Source: Sequoia sempervirens (lineage: Eukaryota; Streptophyta; Pinopsida; Cupressales; Cupressaceae). Taken from it: DNA of 64,000 bases. The position numbers and the translations under genes were made by a program. Positions 34,799-45,158 of the stretch are shown here, piece after piece (positions within the stretch are counted from its first letter, which is position 1; the number at the start of each line of letters is the position of its first letter). The DNA lies in assembly GCA_007258455.2 (NCBI GenBank), contig VDFB02373365.1, positions 219,304,162 to 219,368,161 on the forward strand. The letters run 5' to 3'. Below the pieces are notes generated by a model that was not told the DNA's origin, did no database searches, and was given only the letters and a program-made list of their open reading frames with translations.

Positions 34799-35138
34799 TT
34801 TTAAGGGATAAGATTGTCTTATGAATTTTCTAGAAAGAGAGTTCCAAAAATTAGAAACAATTTGAAATTGTTCAAGTTCAAAAGATAGAATTTTCTAGAA
34901 ATTAGAAATAATTAAAAGTTTTCCAAGAAAAGGAACATTCTAGTTTTAGAATTCTCTAGTATACTAAGATCAACTATAAATATGCAACTGTTCATGTTGC
35001 AAATGTAATGGTGATTGTATATTACTGGGTTGAATACAATAAAGCTAGAATTATTTCTTCAACTATTCCTCTCTTTAATATTCTACTTGCCCTATTTATT
35101 GTAATTATTTTTAGACTTATTTTGGGCCTATTTTTACA
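34799..35138 (+). repeat. 5' LTR of the plus-strand copia element
   Basis: 340 bases paired with 39387-39738. TATAAATATGCAACTG near 34975 could be the TATA region of the LTR promoter, and AATACAATAAAGC near 35034 a polyadenylation signal. Confidence 0.93.
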
Positions 35139-35150
35139 TGGTATCAGAGC
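35139..35150 (+). promoter_or_regulatory. Primer-binding site, initiator tRNA-Met type
   Basis: TGGTATCAGAGC directly after the left LTR terminus ACA. Confidence 0.95.
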
Positions 35151-35243
35151 TAGGCTCAGCTAGAAATATATTTCTAGAGTGGTTTGTTTGTAGGAGTGTT
35201 ATATTGTTGGAGTAATAGTTTTTTGAAGACTAAGTTTTTTTGC

Positions 35244-36070
35244 ATGGCTAACATGGGATCTACAAATAAAGTGTTTCCAATATTTAATGGAAGTGGTTTA
35301 ACAAATTGGAAGATTCCAGTCAAGAATGCTTTGAGATAAAAGGCTCTAGGGAGGATAGTGAATAAGGAAATTGAAGAACCCCAAACTTAAAAAAAGAAAA
35401 AGAGTTTTGGAAATGCAAGTTGGAGCAAGCTAGAGGTATTGTTGGTAAAGCTTTAAGCCCCAATCTCAATAGAAGATTTGTTGATATTAATAATCTAATA
35501 GAGCTATGGGAGAATTTAGAAAATGACTATAAAGATGTAGATATTGCTAGCATGTTTAGTATAGTAGAAAAGGTGGTGAACTTAGATCGATCTATTTTTG
35601 GAAAAACAACTAATTACTTCGATGAAGTTACATTTTTAAATGCTCAGCTGAAGAAAATAGGTGTTGAATATGCAAAAAAATATTTTCATTTGATTGCAAT
35701 GGTTGAAAGTAAGCTTCCCCAGCCATACAAGGTATTTAAGGATTCAAGGAAAAGGGTTCTTCAACCAAATCCCAATACTCCCCAACAAACTTTTGATCAA
35801 TTTTACAAGTCTGTTTTAGATGAAGTTCAACTTATTAAAGAAGGATATATTAAAAAGAATCATGCATATGAAACTAAAAGTAAATTTTATAGAACTGATG
35901 GAAGGAATAATTGGAAAGGAAATAATAAATTTCCAAATAATGAAGGTTCTAACCATTTTTATAGAAATGATGGTGCATAAAAGAAAGTTGGAAGAAATCC
36001 CATCATTTACAAGTATTGTGGAGGTGAGAATCAAAGGGAGAAATTTTTTTTGAAGAAGAGGGACAATGAA
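35244..36070 (+). pseudogene. Copia gag with degenerate zinc knuckle
   Basis: ATG at 35244 gives MANMGSTNKVFPIFNGSGLT and NWKIPVKNALR, the usual N terminus of copia gag (F.G.NW..W....). A stop, then a frameshift near 35390, lead to the long open part 35420-35980: EQARGIVGKALSPNL, LIELWENLENDYKD, FLNAQLKKIGVEYAKKYFHL. KYCGGENQREKFFLKKR near 36010-36060 is a zinc knuckle with its first, histidine and last metal ligands altered. The protein would form the particle core and bind element RNA. Confidence 0.88.
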
Positions 36071-36244
36071 AGGAGGAAATACAAGCCCAAGCAAGAAAGG
36101 TTTAAGGATGGAAAGAAGGATAGACATAGCTTTGTATCCATCTCCCTAAAAAGGCAAGAGAAATCAAATGAGGAGGTAATTGTTACACCCGAGAGTAAAC
36201 CTAGTGTTAAGGGGGGATACTTTTTTTTAGATTCTAATAAAGAA

Positions 36245-36538
36245 TGATTTTTAGATTCAGGGGCATCATCTCACATGACTGAGGATAGATCTTTATATAT
36301 TTATTTTTATGAAGGGGAGAATTCAAATCAAGAAATTACTATTGGCAATAAAATGAAACTTCCTGTTTTAGGTGCAAGGAATATTAATGTAACAAATGGG
36401 TCTTTGAAAAATGTTTTACTAGTTGAAGGATTAGGGGTGAATCTTATTTTAGTATATAAAATAGTTCAAGTCGATATGAGTTTGTTGTCACTACTGATCA
36501 AGTTATTGTTAGAGATGAAAAAGACCAAAGCAATATAA
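36245..36538 (+). pseudogene. Copia aspartic protease
   Basis: FLDSGASSHMT spans 36248-36280 with the catalytic DSG intact, directly after an in-frame TGA. It continues YEGENSNQEITIGNKMKLPV and GSLKNVLLVEGLGVNLI, the normal flap and post-active-site order (VLLVEGL..NL). The frame breaks at 36538 before the pre-integrase region. Confidence 0.9.
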
Positions 36539-36639
36539 TTGCTATTGGTAGAGTTGATCATGAAGAGAGTCTATTTCAATTTGAGGGGTTTGTTGATGAT
36601 GAATACACACTCTCTCTTGATATTATTGCTCAGATTGAT

Positions 36640-37609
36640 TATATGTAAAAAACAATTCATGCTAGACTTGGACATATAAATTATAGAAAATTACAAGACA
36701 TGATTAGAATGGATATGGTTATAAGAGGATTAACAAAATTTCAGCTTTAGAAAGTGTTTGTGAAGGATGTGTGTTAGGGAAACATCACCAAGATCCTTTT
36801 GATTCAGGTAAAGCATGGAGAGCTTATCATCCACTATAACTCATTCATAGTGATTTATGTGAGCCAGTCTATCCTTCACTTTTATTGATGGTTATAGCAA
36901 AAGAGTATGGGTTTATTTTCTTGAAATGAAAAATGAAGTATTTGAAGTTTTTCAAAAGTTTAAGGCATTAGTTGAAAATCAAAGCAGGAAAATAATCAAA
37001 TGCTTAAGGACAAATAATGGGGGTGAATAATGCAATTATGTATTTGAATCATTTTGTGGAAATTATGGTATTAAGGTGCAAAGAATAGATCCTTATACTC
37101 CTCAACAAAATGGGGTGGTTGAATGAATGAATAGAACTCTTTTAGAAATGGCTCATTGTATGTTGCATTTTAAAAGTTTGCATTGTAAATTTTTGGGTTT
37201 GGCTATTTCTTATGCTACATATATTGTGAATAGAATCCCAACCAAATCTCTCACAAATATCACCCCTGAAGAAACTTGGAGTGGTAGAAAGCCCCACATT
37301 GGGTATTTTAAATTATTTGGGTGTATTGCTTGGGCACACATTCTTGATGAAAAGAGGGAAAATTTAGAACCAAAGAGTCATAAGTGTTTGTTTATGGGTT
37401 ATAGTGAAGAATCAAAGGCTTACATGTTATATGATTTGACAACAAACAAGGTCTTTGTTAGTAGAGATGTAAAGTTTGATGAGCATTTACAACATACAAC
37501 CACTTCCTCTCACTCTACAACAAAAAATGCTTCTCATTTTTCTGATATTTTAGAAAGAAATGGAGACTACATTAATGATGATGAGGTGTGCACTACTAAT
37601 ACTATTTAA
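36640..37609 (+). pseudogene. Copia integrase
   Basis: The pre-integrase part reads HARLGHINYRKLQDM and VCEGCVLGKHHQDPF (36655-36800), giving the zinc-binding histidines and cysteines. The catalytic core follows: LIHSDLCEPVYPS (first aspartate), LRTNNGGE and PYTPQQNGVVE. From 37127 the frame is open for 160 codons: NRTLLEMAHCML, YIVNRIPTKSL, ETWSGRKPHIGYFKLFGC, HKCLFMGYSEESKAYMLYD and SRDVKFDE. Stops interrupt the core at several points. The enzyme would insert element DNA into the genome. Confidence 0.93.
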
Positions 37610-37734
37610 AATGAAACAATTAAGGCTTGTAATCAGCCATTTTCTACAGGTAGTGATGGTGAAGAAGATGACTTTTCAGCTAGACAAAAGACAAGGAGTG
37701 TTGAAGAAATATATAAGCAAGGACCTCAAAGATC

Positions 37735-38560
37735 CAAGGAAGGAATGGTAGTGTTCTCATGGCCAAAGTATTACAAGTAAATGACCCAACCTCATATGTG
37801 CAAGCTAGAGGGAAGACAAAATGGGAGCAAGCCATGAAAAAGGAATATAATGCATTGTTAGAGAATAAAACTTGGAAACTTGTGCCTCACCCCCAAGGTA
37901 AGAATTTTATTGGTTTCAAATGTGTTTATAAAACAAAATTTAAATCAGATGGTTCTATAGAAAAATTCAAGGCTAGATTGGTTGTTAAGGGGTTCAATCA
38001 AAAAGAGGGTATTGATTATGAAGAATCATTTTCTCTTGTCATTAAAATGAATACAGTTAGAATTATTCTTTCTTTGGTTACAAGTCTTAGGTGGAATTTT
38101 CATCAAATGGATGTCAAAAATGTTTTCTTAAATGGAGATTTATATGAAGAAATATATATCGATCAACCACTAGGTTTTGTAGATCAGCAACATCGTAATC
38201 TTGTTTACAAATTAAAGAATTCACTTTATGGTCTTAAACAAGCACCACGAGCATGGAATGAGAAGATTGACAGGTATTTTTAGCTTCATGAGTTTAAAAA
38301 ATATAAATCAGACCCAAATATTTATGTGAATAGAGTGCAAAATGAAATTATTCTTGTTGTTGTAGATGTAGATGATTTACTCATAGTTGGACAAAATATT
38401 CGGCTAATTAATGGTTTTAAATCAGATCTTAAAGGTGATTTCATATGAGTGATTTGGATGAAGTAAATTATTTTCTTGGCTTGTAAATTAGTAGACTTCA
38501 TGATGGGTTGTTTATCTCTCAAACAAAATATGCTTTGTATCATTTAGAAAAATTGAAAAT
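37735..38560 (+). pseudogene. Copia reverse transcriptase
   Basis: The open part 37759-38283 begins near DPTSYVQARGKTKWEQAMKK and includes LVPHPQGKNFIGFKCVYKTK, KARLVVKGFNQKEGIDYEES, HQMDVKNVFLNGDLYEEIYI and LYGLKQAPRAWNEKID, all diagnostic of copia reverse transcriptase. A stop after RYF is followed by the catalytic box in the form DVDD (38364-38375) instead of YVDD. It then continues DYL-like and LISRLHDGLFISQTKYAL with further stops. Active enzyme is excluded by these breaks. Confidence 0.95.
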
Positions 38561-38639
38561 GCTTGAATGCAAGCCAACCCCTACTCCTTTCCAATCTACA
38601 GTTAAGCTTACTAAGGAATATACCTCCAAGAAGGTAGAT

Positions 38640-39320
38640 GCTACTTTATATAGGTAGCTTGTTGGTAGCCTGGTTTATCTAACCCATTATAAACTAGACA
38701 TTTGTTTTGTAGTCAATATGATATCTATATTTAAGCAGGAACCGAAAGAAATTCATTGGTTGGCTACCAAGAGGATTTTGTGATACATTTGTGGAACCAT
38801 TTACTATGGCATACATTATAGTTACAAGTCCTTGGTTTATTTGATTGGATTTGAAAATTCAAATTGGGGAGGTGATATATATGACATGAAATCTATTGGT
38901 GGTTATATTTTTCATCTTGGGTCAGGTCCAATTACATGGAGCGGCATAAAACAATCTACATAATTTTCTTCATGTGAAGAAGAATATAGAGGAGCAAAAG
39001 AAGCTAGAAAGGAAGCAGTTTGGCTTCAAAATATTTTATTTGAGCTTGGTTTTACACAAAGTTTTGCTACTACTTTGTATTGTGATAATCAAAGTGCTAT
39101 AGAAGTTGCAAACAATCCTATTTTCCATGCTAAAACAAAGCACATTGAGATTGATGTTCACTATATCAAAAATCTTGTTCAAGAAAATTTTGTTAATCTG
39201 GACAATTTTGTCCAAGTGAAGACCAAGCAATAGATATATTTACTAAGAGTATGCATGAGGCCAAATTTCTGAAATTATGGGGTATGTTGGACATGATTGA
39301 GGTGAACATTAAGGGGGGAT
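38640..39320 (+). pseudogene. Copia RNase H
   Basis: The region reads LVGSLVYLTHYKLDI-like, then KSIGGYIFHLGSGPITWSGI, EEEYRGAKEARKEAVWLQNI, LYCDNQSAIEVANNPIFHAK and TKHIEIDVHYIKNLVQE, the standard RNase H end of plant copia pol with its acidic residues (E of EEEY, D of CDN). It closes with KSMHEAKFLKLWGMLDM-like sequence. Several stops and small frame changes are present. Confidence 0.93.
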
Positions 39321-39386
39321 AGTGTTATAATGTTCTCCTCTCCTTTGTATCTTGTTTGTAATATTCTAGCCACTCTTAAGGGGGGA
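39309..39386 (+). promoter_or_regulatory. Polypurine tract, present twice
   Basis: TTAAGGGGGGATGTTAAGG at 39377 is the polypurine tract at the 3' LTR border. An almost identical TTAAGGGGGGATAGTGTTA lies about 67 bases upstream, near 39310. The second copy may be a relic of a small duplication or of a shifted LTR start. Confidence 0.75.
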
Positions 39387-39738
39387 TGTTAAGGGATAAG
39401 ATTGTCTTAGGAATTTTCTAGAAAGAGAGTTTTCCAAAAAATAGAAACAATTTGAAATTGTTCAAGTTTAAAAGATAGAATTTTTTAGAAATTAGAAATA
39501 ACTAAAAGTTGTCCAAGAAAAGGAACATTCTAGTTTTAGAATTCTCTAGAATACTAGAAGTTTTTAAGATCAACTATAAATATGCAACTGTTCATGTTGA
39601 AAATGTAATGGTGATTGTATATTGTTGGATTGAATACAATAAAGCTAGAATTATTTCTTCAGTTATTCCTCTCTTTAATATTCTATTTGCCATGTTTATT
39701 GTTATTATTTTTAGAATTATTTTGGGCCTATTTTTACA
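39387..39738 (+). repeat. 3' LTR of the plus-strand copia element
   Basis: 352 bases, starting TGTTAAGGG and ending TTTTTACA. It carries a short extra segment (CTAGAAGTTTTTAAG-like) relative to the 5' LTR. Confidence 0.93.
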
Positions 39739-39813
39739 GAACTTAATTTGACTAATTCCACCCTTCAATTTCTTGAATTTCATTCTTCCCATTCTTAGCT
39801 CCCCTATAGATGG
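39739..39813 (-). pseudogene. DUF247/UPF0481 plant protein, central part
   Basis: The minus strand reads DSPSIGELRMGRMKFKKLKG then GISQIKF, matching the conserved DUF247 segment (ATEL..AGVKFKK...... DI.F). If one copy of the 5-bp target-site duplication is removed, it joins in frame to the part at 34345-34798. The upstream side is cut at about 39814 by the LTR of the Tat-like element, and the N-terminal half of the protein is not found in the window. Confidence 0.85.
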
Positions 39814-40026
39814 TGAATCGTAGATTTTTGGCACTCTAGGTATTTCTAGCACTTTTAGAGTTTTTTACCTAAAAGGAGAAAGAAAGGGCCAAAGAATCTA
39901 ACAAGTTCACTCAAATATGTAATGATGGATGATGTTATGCCTAAATGAACTAAACTAGATGCAATTGAATGATTGAAACTAATCTAAATGAATGCAAAAG
40001 TAATATTTAAGCTATGTTTGAAAACA
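39814..40026 (-). repeat. 3' LTR-like repeat of the Tat-like element
   Basis: About 213 bases, roughly 90% identical by eye to 44629-44843. Its inner edge merges with the tandem repeat beginning near 40030, so the exact boundary is uncertain. Confidence 0.75.
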
Positions 40027-40029
40027 TTG

Positions 40030-40480
40030 AAGAAACATTGCGGTCTCAACACTTTTCATCATCCCCAAAAGGAAAACACAAGAAAATTTTAAAAAAAGAA
40101 AAGAAAAAGGATTTTGGGTTAACATGAAGGAGACCTTTTAGTCTCAATGCCTTGCATCATCCCTAAAAGGAAAACACAAGAGAAGAAAAGAAAAGAAAAG
40201 AAAAAGTATTTTGGGTCAACATGAAGGAGACATTTTAGACTCAATGCCTTGTGTCATCCCCAAAAGGAAAAACAAAAGAAAAGATAAGGAAAAATAAATA
40301 GAGACCTTATGGGTCAACATGGAAGAGACTTAGGGCATCTCTACACTTTGAGTCATCCCCAAAGGAAAAATAAAAATAAAAAATAAAAAGACAATGACCA
40401 TTTGGGTCAACATGGAAGAGACTTAGGGAATCTCTACACTTTGCATCATCCCCAAAGGAAAAACACAAAACAAAAATAAA
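40030..40480. repeat. Tandem repeat of about 97 bp, five units
   Basis: Units repeat the order YCTCWAYRC..TTGCATCATCCCCAAA, GGAAAAACACAA, an A-rich stretch, TTTGGGTCAACATG and GAAGAGAC. The CATCATCCCC core occurs near 40057, 40156, 40252, 40349 and 40445. On the minus strand each unit therefore carries TTTGGGGATGATG, which resembles a polypurine tract. Tandem repeats in this position, between pol and the 3' LTR, are known from Ogre/Tat retrotransposons. Confidence 0.88.
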
Positions 40481-40637
40481 AAGACAAGAAAATTGAAAAG
40501 TAATGTACAACATATAGAATAATAGAGATACAAATAGAAGTGTACAAAGGGAGAGATAACATCAACACACATGATACAGGGGAACACAATACACACATAA
40601 AAAGAAAAAATAAAGATGCTAGCAAGACAAAAGAAAA

Positions 40638-41472
40638 TCAACCATCTAATAGGTCATCCACCTCCCAATCATGATCATTGTATTTTAAGGGTATTTGACT
40701 ATCCAACGGAGGAATTGCAAGTGCCATAGTAGGAGAATCACCATGTTGTGCACTTGGTATGAGAGATTTATTGTCTAAGCTCATAGAAGAGGAGAACAAA
40801 GAATTCAAATTAATGTGCACCTCTTCATCAATTTTAGCAATTTCTTTGTCATCATCCTCATCAAGATTAATGACTATAGGAGGATGAAGAGTGATTTCAA
40901 AAGAAGGATGTATCAACAATGGCAGTTGTTGGATAAGTTTAGGTTGTTGTAATGGCGGTGATGGACTCTCTTACAGTATGTTAGGAGGATTATCAGGAAT
41001 TATTTTCGTCAATGGGGGAGGTTGATTTTTTTATTTGTTTCAGTTTGTATTTGTCTAGCAAAAAAATGATGACGTCGTCAACACTCTCTAGCAGCCTTAT
41101 TTCTTTTAATTCTATTTTGAAGTTGTTTAGGTGTTAGAGCGGATTGATAAACTTTAGGCTCCTTCATTTCAAAAGGAGATGATCAATCTCTTTCTCCTTA
41201 GCTTGATAAACTTGTTTAATTTGTGGTGGGAAGGTTGGACTACTCAAAACCTCTCTTGGTCTCTTAGAGAAAGAGGTTAGGGGATCAGATTGCAGTGGAG
41301 TGGGTAAGGGTTGATCTTTGTTAGAGGTAGTGTCAAGCATGGTATCATCTATAACAAGAGTGGAAAAACTGGTTGGGGATGTACCATGAAGAGACAATTT
41401 AGTGATCCTTTTGGCTTTAAATTTTTGGTATGCTATGTAAAGGAAGTCCTTTCTAGGTGTAATAGGTTCCAT
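40638..41472 (-). pseudogene. Linker region after the Tat-like protease
   Basis: Two open stretches occur: 41164-41472 (MEPITPRKDFLYIAYQKFKA, later SFSKRPREVLSSPTFPPQIK) and 40638-40919 (ITLHPPIVINLDEDDDKEIA, ending DHDWEVDDLLDG). Between them lies TPKQLQNRIKRNKAARE with stops. The composition (proline, serine, acidic) is typical of the spacer between protease and reverse transcriptase in Tat elements. It ends at 40638 with no reverse transcriptase following. Confidence 0.55.
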
Positions 41473-41529
41473 CCGTTTGGGCCAAAAGGCTTCTAGGGAA
41501 AGGTTTCCTTTAGAGGGTAAAGGATTAAA

Positions 41530-42240
41530 TCAACTATGGTGCATGGTAAATATTTCATTGCCATGTGGAAACTTCAAAAACTTATGAATTACTGATGCGA
41601 CTGCTTTCATTGAGTGAAGCCAAGGGTCACCTAGCCACAAACGAAATTGGTCAAATTGTGGAATAATTGAAAATGTCACATCAAATATTTTCAGTCCTAC
41701 TTGTAATGTTAGAATGATCATTCCAATCATAGGGTATGCAAAACCATTGTGTGTTTTTATCCAGCTAGTTGCTTTATCATAGTCATCTTGATGTAAATTA
41801 TGTAGTACCAAAAAATCCTCAATGATCACATTTTCACCACAAGTGGGATCTATTAATATCCCATTAGTAGGCTTATCATAGATTCTGCCAACTATGTAGA
41901 GAGGACCATCAGAAAGCTTTGGTAAGATATCTGTATTAGAAAAAGTGACATCAAGAGATTTAATGGTTTGGCCCTTACAAGGGATAACATCCATCGTAGC
42001 TACGGGATTATCTATAGGACTAATTTCAGTAACCATTGGAGATATATCATGTTGCTCATTATGTGTATCAATAGTCATTACATCGGTTTTAGAAGGTTCA
42101 CTAGCCTTGACAAATGAAGTGGTATGCTTGGGCATAGGGTTGGTGAAAATTTGTAAATGTTGGTTAGGGGATGCAATGGACTTATTGCATCTATCATTAA
42201 CACCCGTAATGGACAATTCTCCTGAATTAATGAGGTCTTG
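41530..42240 (-). pseudogene. Tat-type aspartic protease region of the gypsy derivative
   Basis: The open frame 41530-42216 is uninterrupted for 228 codons. The N-terminal half is a polar linker. GILIDPTCGENVIIEDFLVL (near 41800-41860) corresponds to the catalytic LIDPGSS motif of Tat proteases, the glycine-serine pair replaced by TC. It continues IGMIILTLQVGLKIFDVTFS and RLWLGDPWLHSMKAVASVIH then KFLKFPHGNEIF, matching LLGRPWIH..GAVPS..H..LKF. The altered catalytic turn makes activity doubtful even though the frame is open. Confidence 0.85.
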
Positions 42241-43892
42241 AACAAGATGTTTTAGGTGCTTGCAATCTTCAATTTCATGTCCATTTTAGCGATGGAAGTG
42301 ACAATAAGCATAATGCCTTAATGTGGGTGGTAATGGTTGGTTTGGATCAAGCGGTCAGATGGGTGCCAAAGTGAGAATACGATTTTGGATTAATTAGTTC
42401 ATGGTATTATGGATGGAATTGGGTAAAGGAGTGAATTGTCTGTTAGGGTCCCCTTAATGAAAAGGCACAACTAACTTAATAGTGACCATGGAATTTTGAA
42501 CTTTTTGGGTGGGTTACGGCTGTGAGGGCAGATTGAACTGTAAGAAGCCTCATTCGGTCTATGAAAGTTTTGATTATTATCATTGTAATGGTTGTGATTA
42601 TTATTTTTTAGGTTTATCAGCTTGGCTAGAATTGGATGTGGAATAACAACTTGAAACTAAGTTATGATATTCACACAAGGTTGCACATAAATGCATAAAC
42701 GAGGGGAATTTCATCACAATTAACTTATCCTAAAGGTTTCTATGAAAATTCTTGATAAACATCTTTTGCAAATGTGCATCAGGAATCTTAACATATATTT
42801 GGGCATACACAGATTGATATCTTGAGATAAAATTAGTAATCTTTTCATCTGTGTTTTGTCTACATCACATGAGGTCAACCATGGTCTTCTTAGGTGTCAT
42901 GTGAATTTGAAAGTTATGTATGAAATCATCCACCAACTCATTGAAGGAGCAGATGGAATGATTAGGAAAGTTAGAAAACCACTCTAAGGCACTATCTTTC
43001 AAGGTTCAACATAAAAGTTTGGCTAAGAGTATCTCATCAAGGATAAAGTCACTACATAAATTTGTGAAGGAATTAACATGGTTGACAGGATCTCCTTTAC
43101 CTCCATATTTCTCAAACTAAGGAATTTCTATCCCTTGTGGCATCGGGGTATGCAAGATCTCTAAGGATAATGGGCTACTACAAACATGATATGTGATTGG
43201 AGCAGTTTGACCTTAGCTAATGGTAGAAAGTTTATGTTGCATGGATGAAACTGTGTAAGGAGTTGTCTAATGATAGGATCATCGTATGTAGGTTGAGGTG
43301 GAAGAGAAAAGGGTGATGGAGTGTAGGTCATGGTAGGGGAAGTGAAAGGAATGCTAGGAGGTGTAAAGGTAGTGGAAAGGATTTGTGATGCCACAAGTGA
43401 AGTAGGAATGCTAGGTGGAACTGTGAATGAAGGAGACACATTACTAACATGTTGCATAGTGGTAGTGTCTTGTGGAGGAGTATAGGTTGGAATGGATGGG
43501 ATGGTTGAAGGGGAAGGAACTTGAGATCCTCCTTAACTAACAGGATTGGTTGTGGATTGGGTATTAGGAGGAGCATGTTTATTACAAATCTCAACAATCT
43601 TCTTGAGAACTATCAAACCATCATCATGTTCAAGCATCCGATGAAGGTTATCAATGGTGGGTATGGAAATTTTGGATACATTCTCAAGGGTCAAGTCTTG
43701 TTGTAAATGTACAAAGTCTTCATGAATATTAGTGACCTTATCTTAAGAGTTGTTTTTGCTGTCAAAATTTATGGGATGGAGGGGTAAAGGCATAGTAGTA
43801 TTTTCAACTCCTAATACACCATTTTCCATACTAGGAGTAGGAGCTTTTGAGATCCCAAGGTCCACAATGAAAGTGCTATCATTGGATGCCAT
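42241..43892 (-). pseudogene. Tat/Ogre-type gag
   Basis: ATG at 43892 starts MASNDSTFIVDLGISKAPTP. A proline/threonine-rich N-terminal region follows (to about 43200), then MPQGIEIPQ-like, KYGGKGDPVNHVNSF, LLAKLL, LKDSALEWFSNFPNHSI, FNELVDDFIHNFQI and FHRNL. This is the retrotransposon gag domain (PF03732 type; SALEWF and F..LV..F motifs). Near 42290 the minus strand reads YCHFHR, a stop, NGHEIEDCKHLKHLVQDLI, the CCHC knuckle of Tat gag. About seven stops and one frameshift interrupt the frame. Confidence 0.88.
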
Positions 43893-44628
43893 GAGTCTAG
43901 AACTTCATCTCACCAAATTATTATCAATGGAATACTAAAAACTCATACAATTTTTACAAAGGAAGAAGGTGACTCAAATGCAATGCAATCTAATGTATGT
44001 AAATGCTAATAGCTGAAACACTGCTAACTGTAACAAAAATATAACTATAGAAAATAGATTGCAAGAAAAATGCTAGAAAATTCTGAAAAATGAAGTCTGC
44101 AAAAGTACAAAGGGACTGATTCACCCTGGGTGGCGAATGAGTCCTAGTATGCAAATTTTTTATGATTTTCAAAGTTTTTAAATAATTTTAATGTAAAAAA
44201 AATAATGCCACTAAAGATGCAAAATGAAATTTTTTTAGTTTTTCAATTATATCTAATGCAAAAATGAAATCTAAACTTTCAGTAATGGAAGATAAAGATA
44301 AAAATAAATACCTAAAACAGTGTCCTAATTGAATGTTAATGCAAGATGTTGGGGCCCTAGCTTGGTTGGATAAATATTTCATGTTGCAGGAGGTTGGTCA
44401 TGAGGTCTAGTCTCCCCCACCCCCATGGTACTAGAGGGCATGCCACGCCAGCATTGCCGATCATGTTAAAAAGTTCACCAGGCGCACTGTAGTTTATAGG
44501 GGGTCGTGCTACCTGATTCCTGTACTCTAAAATAAAATAAATAAAAATTAATGCAATATGTACTCTAAGATGCAATATGAAAGTGAAATTAGAAAATGCA
44601 AAGTGTTCAAGAATTTGGTTCACCAAAA
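43893..44628 (-). other. Leader between LTR-like repeat and gag
   Basis: Non-coding. On the minus strand TTTTGGTGAACCAAATTC directly follows the LTR-like end and may include a primer-binding site whose tRNA I cannot name. One copy of the palindromic GACTCATTCGCC-type motif lies at 44113-44146. Confidence 0.45.
44113..44146. repeat. Palindromic motif, copy 1
   Basis: GGGACTGATTCACC, then CTGGGTGGCGAATGAGTCC: arms complementary around a short GGGTGG-containing centre. Related copies lie at 45039-45077, 45159-45196 and 45829-45868. Confidence 0.7.
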
Positions 44629-44843
44629 TGAACCATAGATTTTTGGCACTCTAGGTATTTCTAGCACTTTTAGGGTTTTTTACCTAAAAGGAGAAAGAAA
44701 GGGCCAAAGAATCTAGCAAGTTCACTCAAATATGTAATGATGGATGATATTATGCCTAAATTAACTAAACTAAATTCAACTGAATGATTGAAACTAATCT
44801 AAATGAATATAAAACTAATATTTAAGTTATGTTTGAAAATATA
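44629..44843 (-). repeat. 5' LTR-like repeat of the Tat-like element
   Basis: Partner of 39814-40026. Similarity fades after GTTTGAAAAT (44840). Whether the LTR continues to the right is not resolved. Confidence 0.75.
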
Positions 44844-44898
44844 GTGTGATATGCAAACAATGAAGAGATTAAAGAAATATGAAGAACATAAGGTACAG

Positions 44899-45016
44899 AG
44901 ATGAATCTAAGTGCACTTGGATGTAAACTGTTGATGTTGGGATGTCTAGAATGCTAAAGATGAATCTAAGTGCACTTGGATGTAAACTGTTGATGTTGGG
45001 ATGTCTAGAATGCTAA
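44899..45016. repeat. 59-bp tandem duplication
   Basis: Two essentially identical consecutive copies starting AGATGAATCTAAGTGC and ending GTCTAGAATGCTAA, at 44899 and 44958. Their identity indicates a very recent duplication or an assembly artefact. Confidence 0.95.
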
Positions 45017-45038
45017 ATGACTTTATTGAAATTTCATA

Positions 45039-45077
45039 GTGGGACTCATTCGCTTAGGGTGGCGAATTAGTCCTCCT
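45039..45077. repeat. Palindromic motif, copy 2
   Basis: GGGACTCATTCGC, TTAGGGTGGCGAATTAGTCC: the best-preserved arms of the family. Confidence 0.75.
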
Positions 45078-45158
45078 ACTGGTGAAAAAGGTGTCGAGAA
45101 TTGATTTCTAACAGTCAAGATCTAGAATATGAAAAAATATAGATTTTTAGACTTCAAG

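Larger units (their letters stand above)
34799..39738 (+). mobile_element. Plus-strand Ty1/copia retrotransposon (4940 bp) inside the DUF247 gene
   Basis: LTRs at 34799-35138 and 39387-39738 both end TTTTTACA. The right one begins TGTTAAGGG; the left begins TTTTAAGGG, the second base mutated. The left LTR is followed directly by TGGTATCAGAGC. The flanks GAAAT (34794-34798) and GAACT (39739-39743) are a 5-bp target-site duplication with one mismatch. Gag, protease, integrase, reverse transcriptase and RNase H remnants follow in copia order. Many stops and frameshifts show the copy is inactive. LTR divergence looks modest, so insertion is younger than most of the window. Confidence 0.95.
39814..44843 (-). 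mobile_element. Minus-strand Tat/Ogre-like gypsy derivative (gag-protease only)
   Basis: Direct repeats at about 39814-40026 and 44629-44843 (both starting TGAAYCRTAGATTTTTGGC and sharing ACCTAAAAGGAGAAAGAAAG) bracket a minus-strand gag and protease. They look like LTRs, though the right one may extend further. Gag type, the RFHR-like zinc knuckle and the LGDPWLHS protease motif point to the Tat/Ogre branch of Ty3/gypsy. No reverse transcriptase, RNase H or integrase is visible between protease and left LTR. The element would depend on helper functions, or has lost them by deletion. Confidence 0.8.

Noticed and set aside
35816..36127. Minus-strand frame opposite copia gag
   Set aside because: Shadow of the plus-strand gag.
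43750..43938. Plus-strand frame opposite the gag start
   Set aside because: Antisense to the clearly gag-like minus frame; no motif of its own.
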